From: Membranipora membranacea
Taxonomy: Eukaryota > Bryozoa > Gymnolaemata > Cheilostomatida > Membraniporidae
Length of the DNA stretch: 64,000 nt
Direction: 5' to 3'
Assembly: GCA_914767715.1 (NCBI GenBank)
Contig: OU612069.1
Location: 1,240,001-1,304,000 of the forward strand
Notes under the pieces: generated by a model
Told to the model about the DNA's origin: nothing
The model's database searches: none
What the model saw: only the letters and a program-made list of their open reading frames with translations
Shown: positions 39,201 through 54,200 of the stretch, piece by piece
Layout of the letters: each line of letters opens with the position of its first letter
Numbering within the stretch: the stretch's first letter is position 1
Position numbers and translations under genes: made by a program

Positions 39201-42200
39201 TCTTTCTCATTACCAAGTGAACCAACTTTATAGTGTTACACTAGGGCGAACTTATCCTTACCAAGAGTGGTCATCCAGCTGTAACCCACAGGCTCTGATA
39301 GAGAGGCTCTTGAGTTTTCTAGGAAGGTGCGGAAGAGACTTTACATCAGTAACTTTGTTCTCTGATAAGTCCAGGAATTCCAGCTTATCTAACTCGTGTA
39401 ACCTACGAAAGATCACATCATTATCTCACTATTGAAGATTTAACAAAAGAATACAGTTGCATCAACTAAAAATTTTAGGCCTGACATGAGTATGGGCACC
39501 ACACAAGTATCATCTACAGTTAACCAATCCTAGCAAACATGGTGTAACAATATTTTCAACGCATCGTAGGTTTCTTTTTCAGCAAGTGAATGTTTATTTG
39601 AGTTACTATGATAAAGAGTTGCCCTTTCTTTCTCATTACCAAGTGAACCAGCTTTATAGTGTTACACTAGGGCGAATTTATCCTTACCAAGAGAGGTCAT
39701 CCAGGTGTAACCCACAGGCTCTGATAGAGAGGGTCTTGAGTTTTCTAGGAAGGTGCCGAAGAGACTTTACATCAGTAACTTTGTTCTCTGATAAGTCCAG
39801 GAATTCCAGCTTATCTAACTCGTATAACCTACGAAATATCACATCATTATCTCACTATTGAGGATTTAACAAAAGAATACAGTTGCATCAACTATAAACT
39901 TTTGGCCTGACATGAGTATGGGCACCACACAAGTATCATCTACAGTTAACCAATCCTAGCGAACATGGTGTAACAATATTTTCAACGCATCGTAGGTTTT
40001 TTTTTCAGCAAGTGAATGTTTATTTGAGTTACTATGATAAAGAGTTGCCCTTTCTTTCTCTTTACCAAGTGAAACAACTTTATAGTGTTACACTAGGGCG
40101 AACTTATCCTTACCAAGAGTGGTCATCCAGCTGTAACCCACATGCTCTGATAGAGAGGCTCTTGAGTTCTCTAGGAAGGTGCCGAAGAGACTTTACATCA
40201 GTAACTTTGTTCTCTGATAAGTCCAGGATTTCTAGGTCATATAACCAGCGTAACCTACGAAATATCACATCATAATCTCACTATTGAGGATTTAACAAAA
40301 GAATACAGTTGCATTAACTAAAAATAATTGGCCTGAAATGAGTATGGGCACCACACAAGTATCATCTACAGTTAACCAATCCTAGCAAACATGGTGTAAC
40401 AATATTTTCAACGCATCGTAGGTTTCTTTTTCAGCAAGTGAATGTTTATTTGAGTTACTATGATAAAGAGTTGCCCTTTCTTTCTCATTACCAAGTGAAC
40501 CAGCTTTATAGTGTTAAACTAGGACGAATTTATCCTTACCAAGAGAGGTCATCCAGCTGTAACCCACAGGCTCTGATAGAGAGGGTCTTGAGTTTTCTAG
40601 GAAGGTGCGGAAGAGACTTTACATCAGTAACTTTGTTCTCTGATAAGTCCAGGAATTCCAGCTTATCTAACTCGTGTAACCTACGAAATATCACATCATT
40701 ATCTCACTATTGAGGATTTAACAAAAGAATACAGTTGCATCAACTAAAAACTTTTGGCCTGACATGAGTATGGGCACCACACAAGTATCATCTACAGTTA
40801 ACCAATCCTAGCGAACATGGTGTAACAATATTTGCAACGCATCGTAGGTTTATTTTTCAGCAAGTGAATGTTTATTTGAGTTACTATGATAAAGAGTTGC
40901 CCTTTCTTTCTCCTTACCAAGTGAAACAACTTTATAGTGTTACACTAGGGCGAACTTATCCTTACCAAGAGTGGTCATCCAGCTGTAACCCACAGGCTCT
41001 GATAGAGAGGCTCTTGAGTTTTCTAGGAAGGTGCGGAAGAGACTTTACATCAGTAACTTTGTTCTCTGATAAGTCCAGGAATTCCAGCTTATCTAACTCG
41101 TGTAACCTACGAAAGATCACATCATTATCTCACTATTGAGGATTTAACAAAAGAATACAGTTGCATCAACTAAAAATTTTAGGCCTGACATGAGTATGGG
41201 CACCACACAAGTATCATCTACAGTTAACCAATCCTAGCAAACATGGTGTAACAATATTTTCAACGCATCGTAGGTTTCTTTTTCAGCAAGTGAATGTTTA
41301 TTTGAGTTACTATGATAAAGAGTTGCCCTTTCTTTCTCATTACCAAGTGAACCAGCTTTATAGTGTTACACTAGGGCGAATTTATCCTTACCAAGAGAGG
41401 TCATCCAGGTGTAACCAGCGTAACCTACGAAATATCACATCATAATCTCACTATTGAGGATTTAACAAAAGAATACAGTTGCATTAACTAAAAATAATTG
41501 GCCTGAAATGAGTATGGGCACCACACAAGTATCATCTACAGTTAACCAATCCTAGCAAACATGGTGTAACAATATTTTCAACGCATCGTAGGTTTCTTTT
41601 TCAGCAAGTGAATGTTTATTTGAGTTACTATGATAAAGAGTTGCCCTTTCTTTCTCATTACCAAGTGAACCAGCTTTATAGTGTTAAACTAGGACGAATT
41701 TATCCTTACCAAGAGTGGTCATCCAGCTGTAACCCACATGCTCTGATAGAGAGGCTCTTGAGTTCTCTAGGAAGGTGCCGAAGAGACTTTACATCAGTAA
41801 CTTTGTTCTCTGATAAGTCCAGGATTTCTAGGTCATATAACCAGCGTAACCTACGAAATATCACATCATAATCTCACTATTGAGGATTTAACAAAAGAAT
41901 ACAGTTGCATCAACTAAAAATAATTGGCCTGAAATGAGTATGGGCACCACACAAGTATCATCTACAGTTAACCAATCCTAGCAAACATGGTGTAACAATA
42001 TTTTCAACGCATCGTAGGTTTCTTTTTCAGCAAGTGAATGTTTATTTGAGTTACTATGATAAAGAGTTGCCCTTTCTTTCTCATTACCAAGTGAACCAGC
42101 TTTATAGTGTTAAACTAGGACGAATTTATCCTTACCAAGAGAGGTCATCCAGCTGTAACCCACAGGCTCTGATAGAGAGGGTCTTGAGTTTTCTAGGAAG

Positions 42201-45200
42201 GTGCCGAAGAGACTTTACATCAGTAACTTTGTTCTCTGATAAGTCCAGGAATTCCAGCTTATCTAACTCGTATAACCTACGAAATATCACATCATTATCT
42301 CACTATTGAGGATTTAACAAAAGAATACAGTTGCATCAACTATAAACTTTTGGCCTGACATGAGTATGGGCACCACACAAGTATCATCTACAGTTAACCA
42401 ATCCTAGCGAACATGGTGTAACAATATTTTCAACGCATCGTAGGTTTTTTTTTCAGCAAGTGAATGTTTATTTGAGTTACTATGATAAAGAGTTGCCCTT
42501 TCTTTCTCCTTACCAAGTGAAACAACTTTATAGTGTTACACTAGGGCGAACTTATCCTTACCAAGAGTGGTCATCCAGCTGTAACCCACATGCTCTGATA
42601 GAGAGGCTCTTGAGTTCTCTAGGAAGGTGCCGAAGAGACTTTACATCAGTAACTTTGTTCTCTGATAAGTCCAGGATTTCTAGGTCATATAACCAGCGTA
42701 ACCTACGAAATATCACATCATAATCTCACTATTGAGGATTTAACAAAAGAATACAGTTGCATTAACTAAAAATAATTGGCCTGAAATGAGTATGGGCACC
42801 ACACAAGTATCATCTACAGTTAACCAATCCTAGCAAACATGGTGTAACAATATTTTCAACGCATCGTAGGTTTCTTTTTCAGCAAGTGAATGTTTATTTG
42901 AGTTACTATGATAAAGAGTTGCCCTTTCTTTCTCATTACCAAGTGAACCAGCTTTATAGTGTTAAACTAGGACGAATTTATCCTTACCAAGAGAGGTTAT
43001 CCAGCTGTAACCCACATGCTCTGATAGAGAGGCTCTTGAGTTCTCTAGGAAGGTGCCGAAGAGACTTTACATCAGTAACTTTGTTCTCTGATAAGTCCAG
43101 GATTTCTAGGTCATATAACCAGCGTAACCTACGAAATATCACATCATAATCTCACTATTGAGGATTTAACAAAAGAATACAGTTGCATCAACTAAAAATA
43201 ATTGGCCTGAAATGAGTATGGGCACCACACAAGTATCATCTACAGTTAACCAATCCTAGCAAACATGGTGTAACAATATTTTCAACGCATCGTAGGTTTC
43301 TTTTTCAGCAAGTGAATGTTTATTTGAGTTACTATGATAAAGAGTTGCCCTTTCTTTCTCATTACCAAGTGAACCAGCTTTATAGTGTTAAACTAGGACG
43401 AATTTATCCTTACCAAGAGAGGTCATCCAGCTGTAACCCACAGGCTCTGATAGAGAGGGTCTTGAGTTTTCTAGGAAGGTGCGGAAGAGACTTTACATCA
43501 GTAACTTTGTTCTCTGATAAGTCCAGGAATTCCAACTTATCTAACTCGTGTAACCTACGAAATATCACATCATTATCTCACTATTGAGGATTTAACAAGA
43601 GAATACAGTTGCATCAACTAAAAATTTTTGGCCTGACATGACTATGGGCACCACACAAGTATCATCTACAGTTAACCAATCCTAGCAAACATGGTGTAAC
43701 AATATTTTCAACGCATCGTAGGTTTCTTTTTCAGCAAGTGAATGTTTATTTGAGTTACTATGATAAAGAGTTGCCCTTTCTTTCTCATTACCAAGTGAAC
43801 CAGCTTTATAGTGTTAAATTAGGGCGAATTTATCCTTACCAAGAGAGGTCATCCAGCTGTAACCCACAGGCTCTGATAGAGAGGGTCTTGAGTTTTCTAG
43901 GAAGGTGCGGAAGAGACTTTACATCAGTAACTTTGTTCTCTGATAAGTCCAGGAATTCAAGCTTATCTAACTCGTGTAACCTACGAAATATCACATCATT
44001 ATCTCACTATTGAGGATTTAACAAAAGAATACAGTTGCATCAACTAAAAACTTTTGGCCTGACATGACTATGGGCACCACACAAGTATCATCTACAGTTA
44101 ACCAATCCTAGCAAACATGGTGAGACAATATTTTCAACGCATCGCTGGTTTTTTTTTTCAGCAAGTGTATGTTTATTTCAGTTACTATGATAAAGAGTTG
44201 CCCTTTCTTTCTCATTACCAAGTGAACCAGCTTTATAGTGTTAAACTAGGGCGAATTTATCCTTACCAAGAGAGGTCATCCAGCTGTAACCCACAGGCTC
44301 TGATAGAGAGGCTCTTGAGTTTTCTAGGAAGGTGCGGAAGAGACTTTACATCAGTAAATTTGTTCTCTGATAAGTCCAGGATTTCCAGCTTATCTAACTC
44401 GTGTAAGCTGCGAAATATCACATCATTATCTCGCTATTGAGGATTTAACAAAAGAATACAGTTACATCTACTAAAAATTATTGGCCTGACATGAGGATGG
44501 GCACCACACAAGTATCATCTACAGTTAACCAATCCTAGCAAACATGGTGTAACAATATTTTCAACGCATCGTAGGTTTCTTTTTCAGCAAGTGAATGTTT
44601 ATTTGAGTTACTATGATAAAGAGTTGCCCTTTCTTTCTCATTACCAAGTGAACCAGCTTTATAGTGTTAAACTAGGACGAATTTATCCTTACCAAGAGAG
44701 GTCATCCAGCTGTAACCCACAGGCTCTGATAGAGAGGGTCTTGAGTTTTCTAGGAAGGTGCGGAAGAGACTTTACATCAGTAACTTTGTTCTCTGATAAG
44801 TCCAGGAATTCCAGCTTATCTAACTCGTGTAACCTACGAAATATCACATCATTATCTCACTATTGAGGATTTAACAAGAGAATACAGTTGCATCAACTAA
44901 AAATTTTTGGCCTGACATGAGTATGGGCACCACACAAGTATCATCTACAGTTAACCAATCCTAGCAAACATGGTGTAACAATATTTTCAACGCATCGTAG
45001 GTTTCTTTTTCAGCAAGTGAATGTTTATTTGAGTTACTATGATAAAGAGTTGCCCTTTCTTTCTCATTACCAAGTGAACCAGCTTTATAGTGTTAAATTA
45101 GGGCGAATTTATCCTTACCAAGAGAGGTCATCCAGCTGTAACCCACAGGCTCTGATAGAGAGGGTCTTGAGTTTTCTAGGAAGGTGCGGAAGAGACTTTA

Positions 45201-48200
45201 CATCAGTAACTTTGTTCTCTGATAAGTCCAGGAATTCAAGCTTATCTAACTCGTGTAACCTACGAAATATCACATCATTATCTCACTATTGAGGATTTAA
45301 CAAAAGAATACAGTTGCATCAACTAAAAACTTTTGGCCTGACATGACTATGGGCACCACACAAGTATCATCTACAGTTAACCAATCCTAGCAAACATGGT
45401 GAGACAATATTTTCAACGCATCGCTGGTTTTTTTTTTCAGCAAGTGTATGTTTATTTCAGTTACTATGATAAAGAGTTGCCCTTTCTTTCTCATTACCAA
45501 GTGAACCAGCTTTATAGTGTTAAACTAGGGCGAATTTATCCTTACCAAGAGAGGTCATCCAGCTGTAACCCACAGGCTCTGATAGAGAGGGTCTTGAGTT
45601 TTCTAGGAAGGTGCGGAAGAGACTTTACATCAGTAAATTTGTTCTCTGATAAGTCCAGGATTTCCAGCTTATCTAACTCGTGTAACCTGCGAAATATCAC
45701 ATCATTATCTCGCTATTGAGGATTTAACAAAAGAATACAGTTACATCTACTAAAAATTATTGGCCTGACATGAGGATGGGCACCACACAAGTATCATCTA
45801 CAGTTAACCAATCCTAGCAAACATGGTGTAACAATATTTTCAACGCATCGTAGGTTTTTTTTCAGCAAGTGAATGTTTATTTGAGTTACTATGATAAAGA
45901 GTTGCCCTTTCTTTCTCATTACCAAGTGAAACAACTTTATAGTGTTACACTAGGGCGAACTTATCCTTACCAAGAGTGGTCATCCAGCTGTAACCCACAC
46001 GCTCTGATAGAGAGGCTCTTGAGTTCTCTAGGAAGGTGCCGAAGAGACTTTACATCAGTAACTTTGTTCTCTGATAAGTCCAGGATTTCCAGCTTATCTA
46101 ACTTGTGTAACCTGCGAAATATCACATCATTATCTCGCTATTGAGGATTTAACAAAAGAATACAGTTACATCAACTAAAAATTATTGGCCTGACATGAGT
46201 ATGGGCACCACACAAGTATCATCTACAGTTAACCAATCCTAGCAAACATGGTGAGACAATATTTTCAACGCATCGCTGGTTTTTTTTTTCAGCAAGTGTA
46301 TGTTTATTTCAGTTACTATGATAAAGAGTTGCCCTTTCTTTCTCATTACCAAGTGAACCAACTTTATAGTGTTACACTAGGGCGAATTTATCCTTACCGA
46401 TTCTTAGAGAGGTGATCCAGCTGTAACCCACATGCTCTGATAAAGAGACTCTTGAGTTTTCTAGGTAGCTCCGGAAGAGACATTACATCAGTAACTTCAT
46501 TCTCTGATAGGTCCAGGAATTCCAGCTTATCTAACTCTTGTAACCTGCGAAATATCACATCATTATCTCGCTATGGAGGATTTAACAAAAGAAAACAGTT
46601 GCATCAACTAAAAATTATTGGCCTGACATGAGTATGGGCACCACACAAGTATCATCTACAGATAACCAATCCTAGCAAACATGGTGTAACAATATTTTCA
46701 ACACATCTCTGGTTTTTTTTCCAGCAAGTGTATGTTTATTTCAGTTACTATGATAAAGAGTTGCGCTTTCTTTCTCATTACCAAGTGAAGCAACTTTATA
46801 GTGTTACACTAGAGCGGATTTATCCTTACAGATACTTAGGGAGGTGGTCCAGCTGTAACCCACAGGCTCTGAGAGAGAGGCTCTTGAGATTTCTAGGAAG
46901 AGTCCAAATATTCCTTACATCAGTAACTTTGTTCTCTGATAAGTCCAGGAATTCCAGCTTATCTAACTCGTTTAACCTACGAAATATCACATCATTATCT
47001 CACTATTGAGGATTTAACAAAAGAATACAGTTGCATCAACTAAAAATGATTGGCCTGACATGACTATGGGCACCACACAAGTATCATCTACAGTTAACCA
47101 ATCCTAGCAAACATGGTGTAACAATATTTTCAACACATCTCTGGTTTTTTTTCCAGCAAGTGTATGTTTATTTCAGTTACTATGATAAAGAGTTGCCCTT
47201 TCTTTCTCATTACCAAGTGAACCAACTTTATAGTGTTACACTAGGGCGAACTTATCCTTACCAAGAGTGGTCATCCAGCTGTAACCCACAGGCTCTGATA
47301 GAGAGGCTCTTGAGTTTTCTAGGAAGGTGCGGAAGAGACTTTACATCAGTAACTTTGTTCTCTGATAAGTCCAGGAATTCCAGCTTATCTAACTCGTGTA
47401 ACCTACGAAAGATCACATCATTATCTCACTATTGAGGATTTAACAAAAGAATACAGTTGCATCAACTAAAAATTTTAGGCCTGACATGAGTATGGGCACC
47501 ACACAAGTATCATCTACAGTTAACCAATCCTAGCAAACATGGTGTAACAATATTTTCAACGCATCGTAGGTTTCTTTTTCAGCAAGTGAATGTTTATTTG
47601 AGTTACTATGATAAAGAGTTGCCCTTTCTTTCTCATTACCAAGTGAACCAGCTTTATAGTGTTACACTAGGGCGAATTTATCCTTACCAAGAGAGGTCAT
47701 CCAGGTGTAACCCACAGGCTCTGATAGAGAGGGTCTTGAGTTTTCTAGGAAGGTGCCGAAGAGACTTTACATCAGTAACTTTGTTCTCTGATAAGTCCAG
47801 GAATTCCAGCTTATCTAACTCGTATAACCTACGAAATATCACATCATTATCTCACTATTGAGGATTTAACAAAAGAATACAGTTGCATCAACTATAAACT
47901 TTTGGCCTGACATGAGTATGGGCACCACACAAGTATCATCTACAGTTAACCAATCCTAGCAAACATGGTGTAACAATATTTGCAACGCATCGTAGGTTTA
48001 TTTTTCAGCAAGTGAATGTTTATTTGAGTTACTATGATAAAGAGTTGCCCTTTCTTTCTCCTTACCAAGTGAAACAACTTTATAGTGTTACACTAGGGCG
48101 AACTTATCCTTACCAAGAGTGGTCATCCAGCTGTAACCCACAGGCTCTGATAGAGAGGCTCTTGAGTTCTCTAGGAAGGTGCCGAAGATACTTTACATCA

Positions 48201-51200
48201 GTAACTTTGTTCTCTGATAAGTCCAGGAATTCCAGCTTATCTAACTCGTGTAACCTACGAAATATCACATCATTATCTCACTATTGAGGATTTAACAAGA
48301 GAATACAGTTGCATCAACTAAAAATTTTTGGCCTGACATGAGTATGGGCACCACACAAGTATCATCTACAGTTAACCAATCCTAGCTAACATGGTGTAAC
48401 AATATTTTCAACGCATCGTAGGTTTCTTTTTCAGCAAGTGAATGTTTATTTGAGTTACTATGATAAAGAGTTGCCCTTTCTTTCTCATTACCAAGTGAAC
48501 CAGCTTTATAGTGTTAAACTAGGGCGAATTTATCCTTACCAAGAGAGGTCATCCAGCTGTAACCCACAGGCTCTGATAGAGAGGGTCTTGAGTTTTCTAG
48601 GAAGGTGCGGAAGAGACTTTACATCAGTAACTTTGTTCTCTGATAAGTCCAGGAATTCAAGCTTATCTAACTCGTGTAACCTACGAAATATCACATCATT
48701 ATCTCACTATTGAGGATTTAACAAAAGAATACAGTTGCATCAACTAAAAACTTTTGGCCTGACATGACTATGGGCACCACACAAGTATCATCTACAGTTA
48801 ACCAATCCTAGCAAACATGGTGAGACAATATTTTCAACGCATCGCTGGTTTTTTTTTTCAGCAAGTGTATGTTTATTTCAGTTACTATGATAAAGAGTTG
48901 CCCTTTCTTTCTCATTACCAAGTGAACCAGCTTTATAGTGTTAAACTAGGGCGAATTTATCCTTACCAAGAGAGGTCATCCAGCTGTAACCCACAGGCTC
49001 TGATAGAGAGGGTCTTGAGTTTTCTAGGAAGGTGCGGAAGAGACTTTACATCAGTAAATTTGTTCTCTGATAAGTCCAGGATTTCCAGCTTATCTAACTC
49101 GTGTAACCTGCGAAATATCACATCATTATCTCGCTATTGAGGATTTAACAAAAGAATACAGTTGCATCAACTAAAAATGATTGGCCTGACATGAGTACGG
49201 GCACCACACAAGTATCATCTACAGTTAACAAATCCTAGCAAACATGGTGTAACAATATTTTCAACACATCTCTGGTTTTTTTTCCAGCAAGTGTATGTTT
49301 ATTTCAGTTACTATGATAAAGAGTTGCCCTTTCTTTCTCATTACCAAGTGAACCAACTTTATAGTGTTACACTAGGGCGAACTTATCCTTACCAAGAGTG
49401 GTCATCCAGCTGTAACCCACAGGCTCTGATAGAGAGGCTCTTGAGTTTTCTAGGAAGGTGCGGAAGAGACTTTACATCAGTAACTTTGTTCTCTGATAAG
49501 TCCAGGAATTCCAGCTTATCTAACTCGTGTAACCTACGAAAGATCACATCATTATCTCACTATTGAAGATTTAACAAAAGAATACAGTTGCATCAACTAA
49601 AAATTTTAGGCCTGACATGAGTATGGGCACCACACAAGTATCATCTACAGTTAACCAATCCTAGCAAACATGGTGTAACAATATTTTCAACGCATCGTAG
49701 GTTTCTTTTTCAGCAAGTGAATGTTTATTTGAGTTACTATGATAAAGAGTTGCCCTTTCTTTCTCATTACCAAGTGAACCAGCTTTATAGTGTTACACTA
49801 GGGCGAATTTATCCTTACCAAGAGAGGTCATCCAGGTGTAACCCACAGGCTCTGATAGAGAGGGTCTTGAGTTTTCTAGGAAGGTGCCGAAGAGACTTTA
49901 CATCAGTAACTTTGTTCTCTGATAAGTCCAGGAATTCCAGCTTATCTAACTCGTATAACCTACGAAATATCACATCATTATCTCACTATTGAGGATTTAA
50001 CAAAAGAATACAGTTGCATCAACTATAAACTTTTGGCCTGACATGAGTATGGGCACCACACAAGTATCATCTACAGTTAACCAATCCTAGCGAACATGGT
50101 GTAACAATATTTTCAACGCATCGTAGGTTTTTTTTTCAGCAAGTGAATGTTTATTTGAGTTACTATGATAAAGAGTTGCCCTTTCTTTCTCTTTACCAAG
50201 TGAAACAACTTTATAGTGTTACACTAGGGCGAACTTATCCTTACCAAGAGTGGTCATCCAGCTGTAACCCACATGCTCTGATAGAGAGGCTCTTGAGTTC
50301 TCTAGGAAGGTGCCGAAGAGACTTTACATCAGTAACTTTGTTCTCTGATAAGTCCAGGATTTCTAGGTCATATAACCAGCGTAACCTACGAAATATCACA
50401 TCATAATCTCACTATTGAGGATTTAACAAAAGAATACAGTTGCATTAACTAAAAATAATTGGCCTGAAATGAGTATGGGCACCACACAAGTATCATCTAC
50501 AGTTAACCAATCCTAGCAAACATGGTGTAACAATATTTTCAACGCATCGTAGGTTTCTTTTTCAGCAAGTGAATGTTTATTTGAGTTACTATGATAAAGA
50601 GTTGCCCTTTCTTTCTCATTACCAAGTGAACCAGCTTTATAGTGTTAAACTAGGACGAATTTATCCTTACCAAGAGAGGTCATCCAGCTGTAACCCACAG
50701 GCTCTGATAGAGAGGGTCTTGAGTTTTCTAGGAAGGTGCGGAAGAGACTTTACATCAGTAACTTTGTTCTCTGATAAGTCCAGGAATTCCAGCTTATCTA
50801 ACTCGTGTAACCTACGAAATATCACATCATTATCTCACTATTGAGGATTTAACAAAAGAATACAGTTGCATCAACTAAAAACTTTTGGCCTGACATGAGT
50901 ATGGGCACCACACAAGTATCATCTACAGTTAACCAATCCTAGCGAACATGGTGTAACAATATTTGCAACGCATCGTAGGTTTATTTTTCAGCAAGTGAAT
51001 GTTTATTTGAGTTACTATGATAAAGAGTTGCCCTTTCTTTCTCCTTACCAAGTGAAACAACTTTATAGTGTTACACTAGGGCGAACTTATCCTTACCAAG
51101 AGTGGTCATCCAGCTGTAACCCACAGGCTCTGATAGAGAGGCTCTTGAGTTTTCTAGGAAGGTGCGGAAGAGACTTTACATCAGTAACTTTGTTCTCTGA

Positions 51201-54200
51201 TAAGTCCAGGAATTCCAGCTTATCTAACTCGTGTAACCTACGAAAGATCACATCATTATCTCACTATTGAGGATTTAACAAAAGAATACAGTTGCATCAA
51301 CTAAAAATTTTAGGCCTGACATGAGTATGGGCACCACACAAGTATCATCTACAGTTAACCAATCCTAGCAAACATGGTGTAACAATATTTTCAACGCATC
51401 GTAGGTTTCTTTTTCAGCAAGTGAATGTTTATTTGAGTTACTATGATAAAGAGTTGCCCTTTCTTTCTCATTACCAAGTGAAACATCTTTATAGTGTTAC
51501 ACTAGGGCGAATTTATCCTTACCAAGAGAGGTCATCCAGGTGTAACCCACAGGCTCTGATAGAGAGGGTCTTGAGTTTTCTAGGAAGGTGCCGAAGAGAC
51601 TTTACATCAGTAACTTTGTTCTCTGATAAGTCCAGGAATTCCAGCTTATCTAACTCGTATAACCTACGAAATATCACATCATTATCTCACTATTGAGGAT
51701 TTAACAAAAGAATACAGTTGCATCAACTATAAACTTTTGGCCTGACATGAGTATGGGCACCACACAAGTATCATCTACAGTTAACCAATCCTAGCGAACA
51801 TGGTGTAACAATATTTTCAACGCATCGTAGGTTTTTTTTTCAGCAAGTGAATGTTTATTTGAGTTACTATGATAAAGAGTTGCCCTTTCTTTCTCTTTAC
51901 CAAGTGAAACAACTTTATAGTGTTACACTAGGGCGAACTTATCCTTACCAAGAGTGGTCATCCAGCTGTAACCCACATGCTCTGATAGAGAGGCTCTTGA
52001 GTTCTCTAGGAAGGTGCCGAAGAGACTTTACATCAGTAACTTTGTTCTCTGATAAGTCCAGGATTTCTAGGTCATATAACCAGCGTAACCTACGAAATAT
52101 CACATCATAATCTCACTATTGAGGATTTAACAAAAGAATACAGTTGCATTAACTAAAAATAATTGGCCTGAAATGAGTATGGGCACCACACAAGTATCAT
52201 CTACAGTTAACCAATCCTAGCAAACATGGTGTAACAATATTTTCAACGCATCGTAGGTTTCTTTTTCAGCAAGTGAATGTTTATTTGAGTTACTATGATA
52301 AAGAGTTGCCCTTTCTTTCTCATTACCAAGTGAACCAGCTTTATAGTGTTAAACTAGGACGAATTTATCCTTACCAAGAGAGGTTATCCAGCTGTAACCC
52401 ACAGGCTCTGATAGAGAGGGTCTTGAGTTTTCTAGGAAGGTGCGGAAGAGACTTTACATCAGTAACTTTGTTCTCTGATAAGTCCAGGAATTCCAGCTTA
52501 TCTAACTCGTGTAACCTACGAAATATCACATCATTATCTCACTATTGAGGATTTAACAAAAGAATACAGTTGCATCAACTAAAAACTTTTGGCCTGACAT
52601 GAGTATGGGCACCACACAAGTATCATCTACAGTTAACCAATCCTAGCAAACATGGTGTAACAATATTTTCAACGCATCGTAGGTTTCTTTTTCAGCAAGT
52701 GAATGTTTATTTGAGTTACTATGATAAAGAGTTGCCCTTTCTTTCTCATTACCAAGTGAACCAGCTTTATAGTGTTACACTAGGGCGAATTTATCCTTAC
52801 CAAGAGAGGTCATCCAGGTGTAACCCACAGGCTCTGATAGAGAGGGTCTTGAGTTTTCTAGGAAGGTGCCGAAGAGACTTTACATCAGTAACTTTGTTCT
52901 CTGATAAGTCCAGGAATTCCAGCTTATCTAACTCGTATAACCTACGAAATATCACATCATTATCTCACGATTGAGGATTTAACAAAAGAATACAGTTGCA
53001 TCAACTATAAACTTTTGGCCTGACATGAGTATGGGCACCACACAAGTATCATCTACAGTTAACCAATCCTAGCGAACATGGTGTAACAATATTTTCAACG
53101 CATCGTAGGTTTTTTTTTCAGCAAGTGAATGTTTATTTGAGTTACTATGATAAAGAGTTGCCCTTTCTTTCTCTTTACCAAGTGAAACAACTTTATAGTG
53201 TTACACTAGGGCGAACTTATCCTTACCAAGAGTGGTCATCCAGCTGTAACCCACATGCTCTGATAGAGAGGCTCTTGAGTTCTCTAGGAAGGTGCCGAAG
53301 AGACTTTACATCAGTAACTTTGTTCTCTGATAAGTCCAGGATTTCTAGGTCATATAACCAGCGTAACCTACGAAATATCACATCATAATCTCACTATTGA
53401 GGATTTAACAAAAGAATACAGTTGCATTAACTAAAAATAATTGGCCTGAAATGAGTATGGGCACCACACAAGTATCATCTACAGTTAACCAATCCTAGCA
53501 AACATGGTGTAACAATATTTTCAACGCATCGTAGGTTTCTTTTTCAGCAAGTGAATGTTTATTTGAGTTACTATGATAAAGAGTTGCCCTTTCTTTCTCA
53601 TTACCAAGTGAACCAGCTTTATAGTGTTAAACTAGGACGAATTTATCCTTACCAAGAGAGGTCATCCAGCTGTAACCCACAGGCTCTGATAGAGAGGGTC
53701 TTGAGTTTTCTAGGAAGGTGCGGAAGAGACTTTACATCAGTAACTTTGTTCTCTGATAAGTCCAGGAATTCCAGCTTATCTAACTCGTGTAACCTACGAA
53801 ATATCACATCATTATCTCACTATTGAGGATTTAACAAAAGAATACAGTTGCATCAACTAAAAACTTTTGGCCTGACATGAGTATGGGCACCACACAAGTA
53901 TCATCTACAGTTAACCAATCCTAGCGAACATGGTGTAACAATATTTGCAACGCATCGTAGGTTTATTTTTCAGCAAGTGAATGTTTATTTGAGTTACTAT
54001 GATAAAGAGTTGCCCTTTCTTTCTCCTTACCAAGTGAAACAACTTTATAGTGTTACACTAGGGCGAACTTATCCTTACCAAGAGTGGTCATCCAGCTGTA
54101 ACCCACAGGCTCTGATAGAGAGGCTCTTGAGTTCTCTAGGAAGGTGCCGAAGATACTTTACATCAGTAACTTTGTTCTCTGATAAGTCCAGGAATTCCAG

